Translations under genes and position numbers: made by a program
Part shown: in pieces, positions 18,029-27,218 of the stretch
Position numbering within the stretch: position 1 is the first letter of the stretch
How the letters are laid out: every line of letters starts with the position of its first letter
The notes under the pieces: model-generated
What the model saw: the letters and a program-made list of their open reading frames with translations, nothing else
The model's database searches: none
What the model was told of the DNA's origin: nothing
Source: Lachnospiraceae bacterium UBA4260
Lineage (GTDB): Bacteria; Bacillota; Clostridia; Lachnospirales; Lachnospiraceae
Assembly: GCA_002395235.1 (NCBI GenBank)
Contig: DGWK01000025.1
Location: 1 to 62,975, forward strand
Direction: 5' to 3'
Length of the DNA: 62,975 nucleotides

Positions 18029-19312
18029 TTAAGGGATCATAAGGTACCTGAAGTGAGGATCATCACACCACTTATTCCATACTTCTTTACTTTTCAGTCC
18101 TGCCTCAAAATGGAGCGCCCAGTCAGCCGCCCAGCCTGCTACCTGCACTGCCGATGAAACTTTCACCTTTCCGTCCTCAATATCTTTGGGAAACCTTGTG
18201 CACAGAAAGACAAAATCCTCTCCGTTCGCCCTTTTCCCTTTAACCGTGTGCGGAATGCCCTTGCGCCCGCTTGCCAGCGCTCTTGCCCGCAGATCATCCA
18301 AAGAAGGACTTTTCAGTAGCTGGACATGAATAGATCCTCCGTATCCGTGGTTGTTCGGGTGATCCTTATCATATTCAAGAAGGAACTTCCAAGGCTTCAG
18401 GCCTTTCACTATTTTGAGCTCAATTATCCAGTACATGTTTCCCGTGGATTTTAAAAACCCCAAAGTTGCATTCCGATAATGGCTGCGCATATTAGCCACC
18501 TCGCCTTGGAAAAGCCTGGGATTCTTGTTATACCACTGATCCGGATTTTTAGGTTTGGCTATAACCGCTGCAAAAGGATCGTTGTTGACCCGATACATAT
18601 TGTCTCCGACCACTCCCGCTCTCTGCGCACTGTCATCCTCTCCTGCCTGTTCTTCTGTGCGCTCCGTGCTATCGTCGCTTTCATACTGAACGACTTCATT
18701 ATTATCCTGCTGCATTTCCAGACTTCCGTCGTCAAGGTCAAGAGAGCCTGTCCCTGACTGGCTCTCATCGGCGTTCCCCGAGTGAAGAATGCCGTTCTCG
18801 TCAAAATAGAGCATCTCATCAGCAGTACCCGGGTTCGGCGCACCGCCTTCCACATAAATATCATCGATATCATCGAGCTGTCTTGCTTTAGTGCCGGCAA
18901 ACGGATCTGTATTTACTTTAGTCATATTGGAAGTGTTCAGTGTGCTGAGTCCTTCTGCATCGTTTCTTGTATGAAGGACTCCCTCGTCATCGACCCACAG
19001 CTCTTCGTCATTTGCCACCGCTTCGGCAAGTCCGTCGAGTTCTTCTGCCGTAGTGCCGGCAAACGGATCTGTATTTACTTTAGTCATGTTGGAAGTGTTC
19101 AGTGTGCTGAGGCCTTCTGCATCGTTTCTTGTATGAAGGACTCCCTCGTCATCAACCCACAGCTCTTCGTCATTTGCCACCGCTTCGGCAAGTTCGTCGA
19201 GTTCTTCTGCTGCAGTGCCGGCAAACGGGTCTGTATTCACTTTTGTCATGTTGGAAGTGTTCAATGTAGAGAAGATATTATTTGCGAACTGTTCCTTCAC
19301 ATTCTTTTTCAT
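18029..19312 (-). CDS. Repeat protein with possible E2-like C-terminal domain
   Basis: A 427-residue protein. Residues 15-183 are three tandem units of about 54 residues, the first two almost identical, each starting with STLNTSNMTKVNTDPFAG. A fourth copy of the short motif occurs near 239 (NMYRVNNDPFA). After an acidic linker, a domain at about 259-425 begins QWYNKNPRLFQGEV and includes MYWIIELK and a FVFLCTRFP cysteine. The first 90 residues of this domain align by eye with residues 215-300 of the neighbour at 19331-20407. The pattern recalls E2/RWD folds, but that is inference. AGGGGG precedes the ATG. Confidence 0.75.
   Translation of the reverse strand: MKKNVKEQFANNIFSTLNTSNMTKVNTDPFAGTAAEELDELAEAVANDEELWVDDEGVLHTRNDAEGLSTLNTSNMTKVNTDPFAGTTAEELDGLAEAVANDEELWVDDEGVLHTRNDAEGLSTLNTSNMTKVNTDPFAGTKARQLDDIDDIYVEGGAPNPGTADEMLYFDENGILHSGNADESQSGTGSLDLDDGSLEMQQDNNEVVQYESDDSTERTEEQAGEDDSAQRAGVVGDNMYRVNNDPFAAVIAKPKNPDQWYNKNPRLFQGEVANMRSHYRNATLGFLKSTGNMYWIIELKIVKGLKPWKFLLEYDKDHPNNHGYGGSIHVQLLKSPSLDDLRARALASGRKGIPHTVKGKRANGEDFVFLCTRFPKDIEDGKVKVSSAVQVAGWAADWALHFEAGLKSKEVWNKWCDDPHFRYLMIP
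18764..19270 (-). repeat. Three tandem 162-bp coding repeats
   Basis: Units 19270-19109, 19108-18947 and a diverged third from 18946 lie inside the 427-residue protein gene. The first two differ at only a few bases, which suggests recent duplication and room for copy-number change by slippage or recombination. Confidence 0.9.
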
Positions 19313-19330
19313 GGTTTGTCCCCCTCTTTT

Positions 19331-20407
19331 TTAAAAAAACGGCCAATACGTTCTCTTTATTTCTCTGTTATTATACTCCAGCAGAGAGTAAAATTTGTTC
19401 CAGGCAGTCTCTGCATATCCTTTTCCTTCCGGAATTTCATTTGTTCTGACACGAATCGAGACCACCTCTTTCCCGAATTCCGGACTGTATCTGAAATCAA
19501 GGACATTCCTGTGAAGCCTTTTGAATTGTTCACCGGCAGGGTTCAGTGGAATGATCGTAATATTGTCGGGATCGGCGTCCGGGAAGTTATGGTTATAGAC
19601 GATCAGTACTGTACATTTTTCACCCTTGTAAACATACTTGAACATCCAATAGGCATGTCGGTCTGTCAGGAAATATACATTGGGGCTGGCAAAGGAGGCG
19701 CAGCTCTTCCCGATTCTGTCCACTTCATGATCCAATAATTCCGGATACCTCTTGTACCACTCTATGGCATGATCCTCTCGCCGGTCATACGCCGGTTCCG
19801 CTTCAGGGCCGGTCTTTCCTTTGCGCCGCTCCTGTTCGATTATATCCGCCTCTGCATGTCCTCCGGACTCGAAGGTATTATAATCCGGTGTAGTTATTTC
19901 AGCTTCTCCATAGCTTCCGTCTGTAAGGTATAGCACTGACTGGGTGCCAATGACCTGTTTGATCCATTTAAACGCCTGCGGTCTTACCAGTAAAATGAGC
20001 GGGACTTCTGTTTTCATCCTTGTCATTTCGTAAATGATCCTGTCGAGAAAAGAGTATGATTGCTTCTCATTGTAGAAGAACTGGTGCAGGTCTGTGATCA
20101 CCTGCAGTCTTTTCCTCAATTTTACGCCGTAGAGCACTCTTTTCAATAAATCCCCGCCTGCATCTGCAGAAAGAAATCGTAAAAACCAATAATAATCGCA
20201 CTGAGGCTCAACGATCATTCCGTAATTATGGAATAACTCTGCACATTGCGCCAGCGTTCCGCTTTTTCTCGTCGCGCTCTCGGATGTTTCCGCAGTGATC
20301 AGGACCAGTATCTTATACCTGTCCTTAAACAGTCCTTTTTTTATTGCATTTTCGAGGCCTTGCAACCAGTCTTTGGCGTGTAAGGCATCCCGCGTATCCT
20401 GATTCAT
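19331..20407 (-). CDS. Protein with possible E2-like C-terminal domain (unknown function)
   Basis: A 358-residue protein. Residues about 25-165 look like an alpha/beta domain (strands YKILVLIT, RLQVITDL, VPLILLVRP), perhaps a degenerate nucleotide-binding fold without a P-loop. Residues about 215-300 (EWYKRYPELLDHEV, then HAYWMFKYVY, then NHNFPDADPDNITII) match the C-terminal domain of the next gene in spacing of Trp-Tyr, Pro, Glu-Val, Tyr-Trp and a late Pro. GAGGTG precedes the ATG. It starts 9 bp after the AAA+ gene and ends 18 bp before the repeat protein, so all are co-transcribed. Function unknown; an E2-like role is a hypothesis. Confidence 0.75.
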   Translation of the reverse strand: MNQDTRDALHAKDWLQGLENAIKKGLFKDRYKILVLITAETSESATRKSGTLAQCAELFHNYGMIVEPQCDYYWFLRFLSADAGGDLLKRVLYGVKLRKRLQVITDLHQFFYNEKQSYSFLDRIIYEMTRMKTEVPLILLVRPQAFKWIKQVIGTQSVLYLTDGSYGEAEITTPDYNTFESGGHAEADIIEQERRKGKTGPEAEPAYDRREDHAIEWYKRYPELLDHEVDRIGKSCASFASPNVYFLTDRHAYWMFKYVYKGEKCTVLIVYNHNFPDADPDNITIIPLNPAGEQFKRLHRNVLDFRYSPEFGKEVVSIRVRTNEIPEGKGYAETAWNKFYSLLEYNNREIKRTYWPFF

Positions 20408-20416
20408 ACTTTCACC

Positions 20417-23400
20417 TCATATACTTGTAAAAACAGCTTCAACATCCTCCTTCAGAATGGTTGTCACTCTCCTGTCATCTTCTTCATACTGCTCCCTGAC
20501 GCATCGTCTGCTGACTTTGCCGAGAACAGCTTCGAAAAACTTCCTGATCGTTCTGCCATTTGCAAAATCCTCGATATTACGAAGACTCCTGACCGCTTCT
20601 TCAATAACGGGTTCTGCATCCTCCGCGATTTCAAATTCATGTTCCTGCGCAAGTAAACGGAAGATCCGGATGCATTCCTCATCTGTGAAGTCCGGAAACT
20701 CAATTTCCGTGATCCTGCTCCTCAGTCCTTGGTTTTCACTGTACAGAACGTCCAGATCCCCATTGTATCCGGCAAAAATAAATGATGTATCCATACGGTA
20801 TACGGGGTCGTCGAGAAAAGCGACAAGTTCTGCCAGTGCATCTTTTTTATAAGAATCTGCATGTCCCTCCCTGTCTCCGAGCGCATATGCTTCGTCAACA
20901 AGTGTCACATGGTGCCTTGCCGCCATGAGCTGTTCCCTGGTCTTCACACCTGTCTCACCCAGGTATTGCCCGATAAAGTCCGTAGCTGAAAGAGTCCTGA
21001 GTCCGGCGCTCTCGATCAGGCCAAGCGCGTGAAGATACCGTGCGAAATACTCTGCTCCGGTGGTCTTTCCGGTCCCTGCATTGCCCTTGAAGAAATAATG
21101 CCCCGGGCAGATCTTCCTCGCCCTTTTAGGGTACAGCACGTTATACTTCATATCTTCGATGATACTTCTCAGGATTGCTTTGATCTGCGCCGCGCCGATC
21201 CTCTCATTTTCCATCCGCTTTTCAATATCTTCCAGATAATCCAGCCGCTCCTTTTTTGTCTTACAGTCTTTAAAGAGGGGCATCATCTTGCTCCGGTCCG
21301 TTACTGTGCTCGGAACAGGAATATCCTCAGGGACAATGACAGAATACTTCTCGCTGTTGACCTCGATCCCCTGTTCATAACATCTTCTGCGTGCGGATTT
21401 CAGGACCTGATCAAAGATATTATTGCACCACCTCGCATTTCCTGTATCAAAATTTCTGTTGAAATATGTCTGTCTGCAAAGATCTCTCAGGCGGTCAGCC
21501 GCCTTTTCTTCAAGTGTGTATCCTCCTCTGGCAAAGAGCCTGCTGCAAATTTCAAAAAGTTCTTCCGGTTTATAGTCTTCCAGATGAATCACTGTAAATC
21601 TGCTAAAGATACCCCCATTTTCAAGCTTGAACTCGTCTTCTCTGTTTGAATAGACGTTCATGACAAGCATAAAAGGATGTTCTGCGTCTGTTGTGGGTTC
21701 CATGAGCGCTCCGATCGCTCCCGAGCCATAGGATGAGCCGATGAATTCATGCGCCTCATCGATCACGAGCATTCCTCTGATATCCTGGGCATCGTGAACA
21801 TGAGACAATACTCTCTCCTGAGAAGCCCCCACTACGCTTCCAATTAAACCGGACGCACTTACAAAATCCGGGTCGGGGCTTCCAAGCATCTGAAAACCGT
21901 AATAGAGCTTCGCGAGTTTTTTGGCAACAGTCGTCTTTCCCGTACCGGGATTTCCGACGATCAGCAGCGGTTTCAGCTCAATATCCTGCGGGTTCCTGCC
22001 TTTTTGGATCTGTTCATCGATCTTCAAATAGAGATCTTTGAAATAATCCTTGATCTTGCCCATTCCCACAAATGTCTCATCCAAATCGCGCATGATCGCC
22101 TCGTAGGAGCAGTCAAGATCCGCCTCCTCGAACCAGTCACTGCGGATCGTTTCATTTATGAAGTCTTCCCGGCGGACGGGTCTGTTCTTCGCTCTGCCGC
22201 AGACCTGGTCACCGAGATTGATCATTTCACGAGCATTTCCAAAAGTTCTGCGGTTCCTCTCTCTGTACATACGTCTCAGCATATTCTGCAGCGGAGAAGG
22301 CTTTCCATCTGCCTCTTCCGTCAGCTCGCTGTCCAGTTCGCTGTTCAGGGACTTAATGTGATCCCTGAGTATTTTTTCGAGCAGCTCCGGTTTATAATCA
22401 TCGATCACGATCACGTTCCCTCCGAATCTGCTGTAAAATCCCGGATCCTGTTTCTTCACTTCCTTCATCGGTTCTTCATACCCGGCCATGATCAGGCAGA
22501 AGTGTCTGCGGGGATCCGTCATCGCTGAGTTCAGGGTCTGTATAACTTCTTTCCCTGTTGAAGTGCGATCACCTCCACCGTCATTATTTCCGAGCGCGTG
22601 TGCCTCATCGATAAAGAGGACTCCTTCTTCCGCCAGATCGACCTGCGTCCGGGTCGCTTTGGGGATTCCGGCCACATACGAGCTTGTCAGCTGTTCCCTT
22701 GTGACTTCTACGGTATGTCCCTTTTTCAGGCAGCCCATTTCATGAAGAAGATTTCCGATCAAACGGGCAATTGTTGTTTTTCCGACGCCGGGGTTACCCA
22801 GAAGGATAAAATTCGGGATGCCCATCCTGTTCGGATCAGTCTTCTCCTGGATCGTCATTCTGTCTACTGCCCATCTGTCTTCCGGGTTCTCCTCCTCAAG
22901 TGCCGGCGCTTCCGTTTCCTTCCCGCGAAGATAATTGGCCTCCATGATCTCAACCGCTTCTTTGATCTTTTTATATGCAGGCTCCCACCCCGGTCTGTTC
23001 AGCTGCTCCAGCGCGCTCTCTCGATCTACTCTTTTCATATTCCAGATCGCAGCAATTTCTTCAACCTTTAGTGATACCGTCTTCTCTTTTTTCGCCTTTT
23101 TCCTGAGATAAGTACAGAGTTTCGTGTAAATCTCGGCGCCCGACCCTCTCATGGTATTGCCCGAAGAAGCGGCTTCTCCCTCCCTCTGTTCTCCGGCGTA
23201 AACACTGCTGCAATACAGGATCTCATCCGCTATCTTTCCCATCTGCGAGTAATCGATCTTAAGCTTTTTGTCAAAAACAGCGGGACCTGTTCCGGGTATT
23301 CCCAGGATCATCAGTCTGCGGAGCATATTTCTGATCTCATCAACGCCCGGATCCGGAATATTGAAACATGTGAAAGGATTCATTCTGTATCTGCCATGGT

Positions 23401-24196
23401 CATCAGGAATCAGGAATTTGGGACTAAGACCCACTCCACAGATCATCTGAGACATCGCCGCAGTGTTTGATACCGTTTGCGGAGCCAGGATCAGGCACAG
23501 ATTATCATTATTCTGTCCATCCCATATCGACAGAATATCATCTCGTAAGCTGGGGATCTCCAGGACCGGCATAACAAACAGATCGTAGAGGACAACTGCC
23601 ATTTTACTGGCGGGGTCCAGCATCTTCTGGTGGATATCAAGAAAGAATTCCGCCGGTTCGCGGTTTCTGAGCGCATATCTGATATTTGCTGCGGCAGGCT
23701 CCGCGGAAGTATCACTCCCGGCATTCTGTTCCTGCACTGGCGGATCCGTCGAGAGGCTTCCCGGTGTGTATCCGCCCCTGCGCCTTCTCCTCGATCGTCC
23801 CATCATGGACCTCAGGTCATCCGCCGCCGAAGTTCCGCCCCCATCAGCCACGGTACGGCCGGCTGCGGGATCAGAGGTGCCGGAAGCCTGCTGTCTTTCA
23901 CTCGAATCGGCCGACTCATTCTGAATTTCATCAACGTTTCTGGAAGCAGGGAGTGCAGCGCCCACATTTTCTGTGAAGAAGAATCTTGCACTTTCCGGAT
24001 CCAGGCAGTATTCTCCCCGGTTTCCGGGCGGACCATAAAACACAATATGTTTATAACCCCTGCTTTTAAGCAGTTTTACAAGGTACTGTTCCAAGTCTCT
24101 TTCTACAAGATCCGGGCCGAAAAACTTCTCGTTTACATTTCCGTACAGAAGAAATGTTTTTCCCATACCAATACCTGTGTCAAAAAATAGTGCCAT
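20417..24196 (-). CDS. Triple AAA+ ATPase (CbxX/SpoVK/EccA type)
   Basis: A 1259-residue protein. An N-terminal region (about 1-430) holds a possible inactive nucleotide-binding fold and an Arg/Ser-rich linker. Three CbxX-type AAA+ domains follow, with Walker A at about 469 (LLGNPGVGKTT), 746 (VGNPGTGKTT) and 1037 (FKGNAGTGKTT) and Walker B motifs VLFIDEAHAL, MLVIDEAHEF and VTLVDEAYAL. Arg-finger segments YSRFGG, FSRFT and RSRITE are present, so all three sites look active. Proteins of this type remodel or disassemble protein complexes; EccA of type VII secretion is a relative. It is the longest gene of the cluster and sits between coiled-coil proteins and the conjugation-like genes. Confidence 0.92.
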   Translation of the reverse strand: MALFFDTGIGMGKTFLLYGNVNEKFFGPDLVERDLEQYLVKLLKSRGYKHIVFYGPPGNRGEYCLDPESARFFFTENVGAALPASRNVDEIQNESADSSERQQASGTSDPAAGRTVADGGGTSAADDLRSMMGRSRRRRRGGYTPGSLSTDPPVQEQNAGSDTSAEPAAANIRYALRNREPAEFFLDIHQKMLDPASKMAVVLYDLFVMPVLEIPSLRDDILSIWDGQNNDNLCLILAPQTVSNTAAMSQMICGVGLSPKFLIPDDHGRYRMNPFTCFNIPDPGVDEIRNMLRRLMILGIPGTGPAVFDKKLKIDYSQMGKIADEILYCSSVYAGEQREGEAASSGNTMRGSGAEIYTKLCTYLRKKAKKEKTVSLKVEEIAAIWNMKRVDRESALEQLNRPGWEPAYKKIKEAVEIMEANYLRGKETEAPALEEENPEDRWAVDRMTIQEKTDPNRMGIPNFILLGNPGVGKTTIARLIGNLLHEMGCLKKGHTVEVTREQLTSSYVAGIPKATRTQVDLAEEGVLFIDEAHALGNNDGGGDRTSTGKEVIQTLNSAMTDPRRHFCLIMAGYEEPMKEVKKQDPGFYSRFGGNVIVIDDYKPELLEKILRDHIKSLNSELDSELTEEADGKPSPLQNMLRRMYRERNRRTFGNAREMINLGDQVCGRAKNRPVRREDFINETIRSDWFEEADLDCSYEAIMRDLDETFVGMGKIKDYFKDLYLKIDEQIQKGRNPQDIELKPLLIVGNPGTGKTTVAKKLAKLYYGFQMLGSPDPDFVSASGLIGSVVGASQERVLSHVHDAQDIRGMLVIDEAHEFIGSSYGSGAIGALMEPTTDAEHPFMLVMNVYSNREDEFKLENGGIFSRFTVIHLEDYKPEELFEICSRLFARGGYTLEEKAADRLRDLCRQTYFNRNFDTGNARWCNNIFDQVLKSARRRCYEQGIEVNSEKYSVIVPEDIPVPSTVTDRSKMMPLFKDCKTKKERLDYLEDIEKRMENERIGAAQIKAILRSIIEDMKYNVLYPKRARKICPGHYFFKGNAGTGKTTGAEYFARYLHALGLIESAGLRTLSATDFIGQYLGETGVKTREQLMAARHHVTLVDEAYALGDREGHADSYKKDALAELVAFLDDPVYRMDTSFIFAGYNGDLDVLYSENQGLRSRITEIEFPDFTDEECIRIFRLLAQEHEFEIAEDAEPVIEEAVRSLRNIEDFANGRTIRKFFEAVLGKVSRRCVREQYEEDDRRVTTILKEDVEAVFTSI

Positions 24197-24241
24197 ACTC
24201 TGATCCCCCTGATATAGAGATTTTTCTAAACCGAACCTTTG

Positions 24242-25744
24242 TCAGGTCTGTTTTCTGAATAGAGGACGCGGCTGCTGACTCATGACCTCTTCCTCATCCC
24301 TGTAAGTTGTGTTTGAGGAAGGCTGATTGACTGCCCCTTTACAATGATTTACATCGGATATGAGGCCCGCCTCAGCCAGTTTTTTGTCAAGGAGCTTGCG
24401 GATCCTCTCTTTTTCTGCCTCGGAAACAGAAGAACCTCTCTCATAGTAGAACAGAATATCCATGGCTAATCTGCGGACATCCCTGCTGTCCATATCCTGA
24501 TCTAACGTGATTGAGATCGTGTTTCCCGAAACTTTATTTGTGAAGTGGACTACTAATTTCTGAGTGGGGTCGTCTCCTTCCGGAAGCGCCCAGTCAACTG
24601 TATAGTTCTGCTCTTTCATCGCATCGGCGATCACTTCAAGCGCAGACATCCGATCGTAATATTTGACGAGCTCCTGCGAAGATCTGCTGAGAATTGTATC
24701 CGCGTTCTTTCTGAGGACTTCATATTCCCTGCGCAGTCTCATCAGTTCCGCCCGAGTAAGGGAATTGCTTTGAAGCTTTTCTGCCAGAGTACGGATCGCT
24801 TCCTGAAGTTTTTCCAGTTCGCCCTGGGAAAAATCATTTAAATCCTCTGTGACAGATCTTGTTTTTTCTTTCTTGAGATCCGGCAGATCAAAAGTGACGG
24901 TTCTGCGCTCTTTGACTTCTGCTTCCAAAGCGCCTGCAAGCATCTGAAGGTCCGTCTGTATCTCTATGATCTCTTCCGCTTCCTGCTCGTGTTCAGTCAG
25001 TGTGCGGGCACAGCCGGAAATAATGGTCTGTGACTGCGCTGCGCAGCTCTGAAACATTTCATTCTCAAAAGCCTGCCTGGCGGCGCTCAGACTAATCTCC
25101 AGTTCATCTGCTTCCCTGTCGTAAGAGCTGCCCGGATACTGCCCCTTCATGCTGAGTGCGAGTCGGACTGAAGCTTCAGCGTCTCTCAGAAGTCCCGCCG
25201 CGTACACCCTCTGCATGTTCTTTGCGGCCTCAGTCTTCTGTTCCCACCGGATCGCGGCGCTGTTTTTATCCGCTGCCTTTTGCGCAGCGGAGATCAGTTT
25301 CTGCATTTCCCGTGCGGTTTTTTCCCTGATCAGTGACAGTTCTCTCTGCCTTTCCTCGAAGAACGTGCGCTGAATTTCTTCTCTGAATGCAGCTGTCTTC
25401 TTTATCATCATTTCATTTGAAGGCTTGGTCGCTTTGAAAGCTTCCAGCTCCTTTGCGGCCGCTTCAACCTGTCCGGCTGTTTTCTCACGGAGTGCGTTTT
25501 CAGCTTTCCTTTGCTCCTGCAGCTGCTGGTTGATCTCTTCATATAACCGGCTCAGATTCTCGCTGCATTTTTCCACTTTTAACTGTTTTCTTTCTCTGGC
25601 TCTTTTTGCAGCATTGTAGCCAAGCCGTGCCAGTTGAAAAGCTCCGACTGCGGCCGCTCCCACTGCCGCAGCTCCGACAACAACGGGAAGCAAGGCTATC
25701 ATGATGATTCCTCCGACTATGATTCCTCCGCCATCTCCACTCAT
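24242..25744 (-). CDS. Membrane-anchored coiled-coil protein (unknown)
   Basis: A 500-residue protein. Residues 1-12 are Gly-rich, then one Ala/Val/Gly-rich membrane segment (about 13-42). A long Lys/Glu/Ala/Gln-rich coiled coil follows (about 50-375). A compact alpha/beta domain (about 385-475: NYTVDWALPEGD, KLVVHFTNKVSGNTISITLD) ends the fold, then a Ser/Asn tail. GGAGGAG gives a strong ribosome binding site. It resembles a scaffold with cytosolic rod. Its C-terminal domain has the same general plan as the end of the protein at 25848-27218. No family recognised. Confidence 0.72.
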   Translation of the reverse strand: MSGDGGGIIVGGIIMIALLPVVVGAAAVGAAAVGAFQLARLGYNAAKRARERKQLKVEKCSENLSRLYEEINQQLQEQRKAENALREKTAGQVEAAAKELEAFKATKPSNEMMIKKTAAFREEIQRTFFEERQRELSLIREKTAREMQKLISAAQKAADKNSAAIRWEQKTEAAKNMQRVYAAGLLRDAEASVRLALSMKGQYPGSSYDREADELEISLSAARQAFENEMFQSCAAQSQTIISGCARTLTEHEQEAEEIIEIQTDLQMLAGALEAEVKERRTVTFDLPDLKKEKTRSVTEDLNDFSQGELEKLQEAIRTLAEKLQSNSLTRAELMRLRREYEVLRKNADTILSRSSQELVKYYDRMSALEVIADAMKEQNYTVDWALPEGDDPTQKLVVHFTNKVSGNTISITLDQDMDSRDVRRLAMDILFYYERGSSVSEAEKERIRKLLDKKLAEAGLISDVNHCKGAVNQPSSNTTYRDEEEVMSQQPRPLFRKQT

Positions 25745-25847
25745 TTCGCAAACTCCTCCTTTTCATTGACTGATTGACGATTCTGTCTTTCTGATTTTTG
25801 GAACGATTATTTTTTCCTAAGTATACCTTGTCACACAGGATAAATTG

Positions 25848-27218
25848 TTAATGCCGAATTGCCTCAAAGAGAATATCCGGATTCGGTGTCTGGCTGATCC
25901 GACTGATCATCTCTTCGAATTTGCCGTCAGACATATCCAGAATAATCTGTATCGGCAGGTTCTGAACCACTGACATTATCCTGCTCTGAATCGTACCGGA
26001 AAGTTGTCTGACCACCATGGGGTCAGGAACGCTCCTGACCGTCCACTTGACAAAACATCGAACTCCGCTGCAGACGCCGTTTGTTCTCACCGGGACCAGG
26101 GAAATGCACAGCTCGTCCAGTCCTCTCAAACAGTACAAAATATCGTATCGTTCCTTCGGGTCTTCCGCCCCCTGCTTTCTGAAGAAGCCGGTCTCGGGCT
26201 CCGGTGTATACCCAAACCTCTCCAGTACCTCGATGATCATCTGCGCAAGCACATATCTTCTATCTGACATTCTCCTTTCGCTGCAGACGCAGCGATCGAC
26301 CGCTTCCATCCTGAATTCCATTTGTTCTGTCTCATTCAGGGTGCGGTTCAGTCTATAGATCGTTATCGGGCTCTGCCTTTTTAAATACTCCGTGATTCCG
26401 ACAGCCTCAATTTCCTCGATCATCCGGTATGCTGCCGTAATCTGTGCCTGCAGCTCAGTGAAGATCCCCTGACTCCAGAAATTGATCTCACTCTCATTCA
26501 TAGTAAATGTCCCGGCTTCGGTATTTAATTGAATATGCAGCAGTCTGTCCAAATGCTGTTTTAATCTGCGAACGGACTCACGGTACAGGGAAAACAACTC
26601 TTCCCATTCATCCATCTGCTGCTGTGTTTTCACGAGCAGGAGCTCCATCTCTACTCTTGCGGCGTCTGCCGTTGCCGCGGCCGCCTCATACATCTGCTTT
26701 TCAATCAGTTCCGATGCCTTGTCCAAGTGCTCCCGAATAATGGCGAACTGGTTGGGAAAGAAAAACTCATGCGGATATCCGGAAGCCCTGCTCACCGCTC
26801 CCTGCGCTCTGCTGATCATGGACACGGCGTAATCAGAAGAGACCTGTTCATGTTGCTGCTGTCTCTTCTGCATCCTTTCAATAATTGCCTGTAATTCCCG
26901 GTTCTTGTCTTCCAGCTGCTTCAGAAGCCGGGCCTGCTCTTTTCGCGCCTCCTCGAGAGCCTTGTGGATCTCCTTTACCCTTCTCCGGTCAAGTTCTGCC
27001 ATTTCATCTCTTAACCGGCTCAGTTGTTTTTCGTATTCCTTTTCGTTTTCTCTCACTTTTTGAGATAACAGACTGTCGTATTGACGGCGCAGAGCATCAT
27101 ATTGGACAGAACTCATCCGATCGATCTGTTCACGCATATTCCTCAGCTGTCTGTTTGATGTTTCCAGCTGATTCCTGAGTTCACGAATCTGTGTTTCGAG
27201 CTGACTGACTGTTGCCAA
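25848..27218 (-). CDS. Soluble coiled-coil protein (unknown), TTG start
   Basis: A 456-residue protein. The start is TTG at 27218, supported by GGGAGG seven bases upstream; the TTG follows the stop codon of the preceding gene directly. Residues 1-135 form a strong coiled coil (QLETQIRELRNQLETSNRQL region), a helical middle follows, and an alpha/beta C-terminal domain (about 310-450) contains MIIEVLERFGYTPEPETGFF and several strands. No membrane segment. It is probably a scaffold or adaptor of the AAA+ machine. No known family assigned. Confidence 0.72.
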   Translation of the reverse strand: MATVSQLETQIRELRNQLETSNRQLRNMREQIDRMSSVQYDALRRQYDSLLSQKVRENEKEYEKQLSRLRDEMAELDRRRVKEIHKALEEARKEQARLLKQLEDKNRELQAIIERMQKRQQQHEQVSSDYAVSMISRAQGAVSRASGYPHEFFFPNQFAIIREHLDKASELIEKQMYEAAAATADAARVEMELLLVKTQQQMDEWEELFSLYRESVRRLKQHLDRLLHIQLNTEAGTFTMNESEINFWSQGIFTELQAQITAAYRMIEEIEAVGITEYLKRQSPITIYRLNRTLNETEQMEFRMEAVDRCVCSERRMSDRRYVLAQMIIEVLERFGYTPEPETGFFRKQGAEDPKERYDILYCLRGLDELCISLVPVRTNGVCSGVRCFVKWTVRSVPDPMVVRQLSGTIQSRIMSVVQNLPIQIILDMSDGKFEEMISRISQTPNPDILFEAIRH

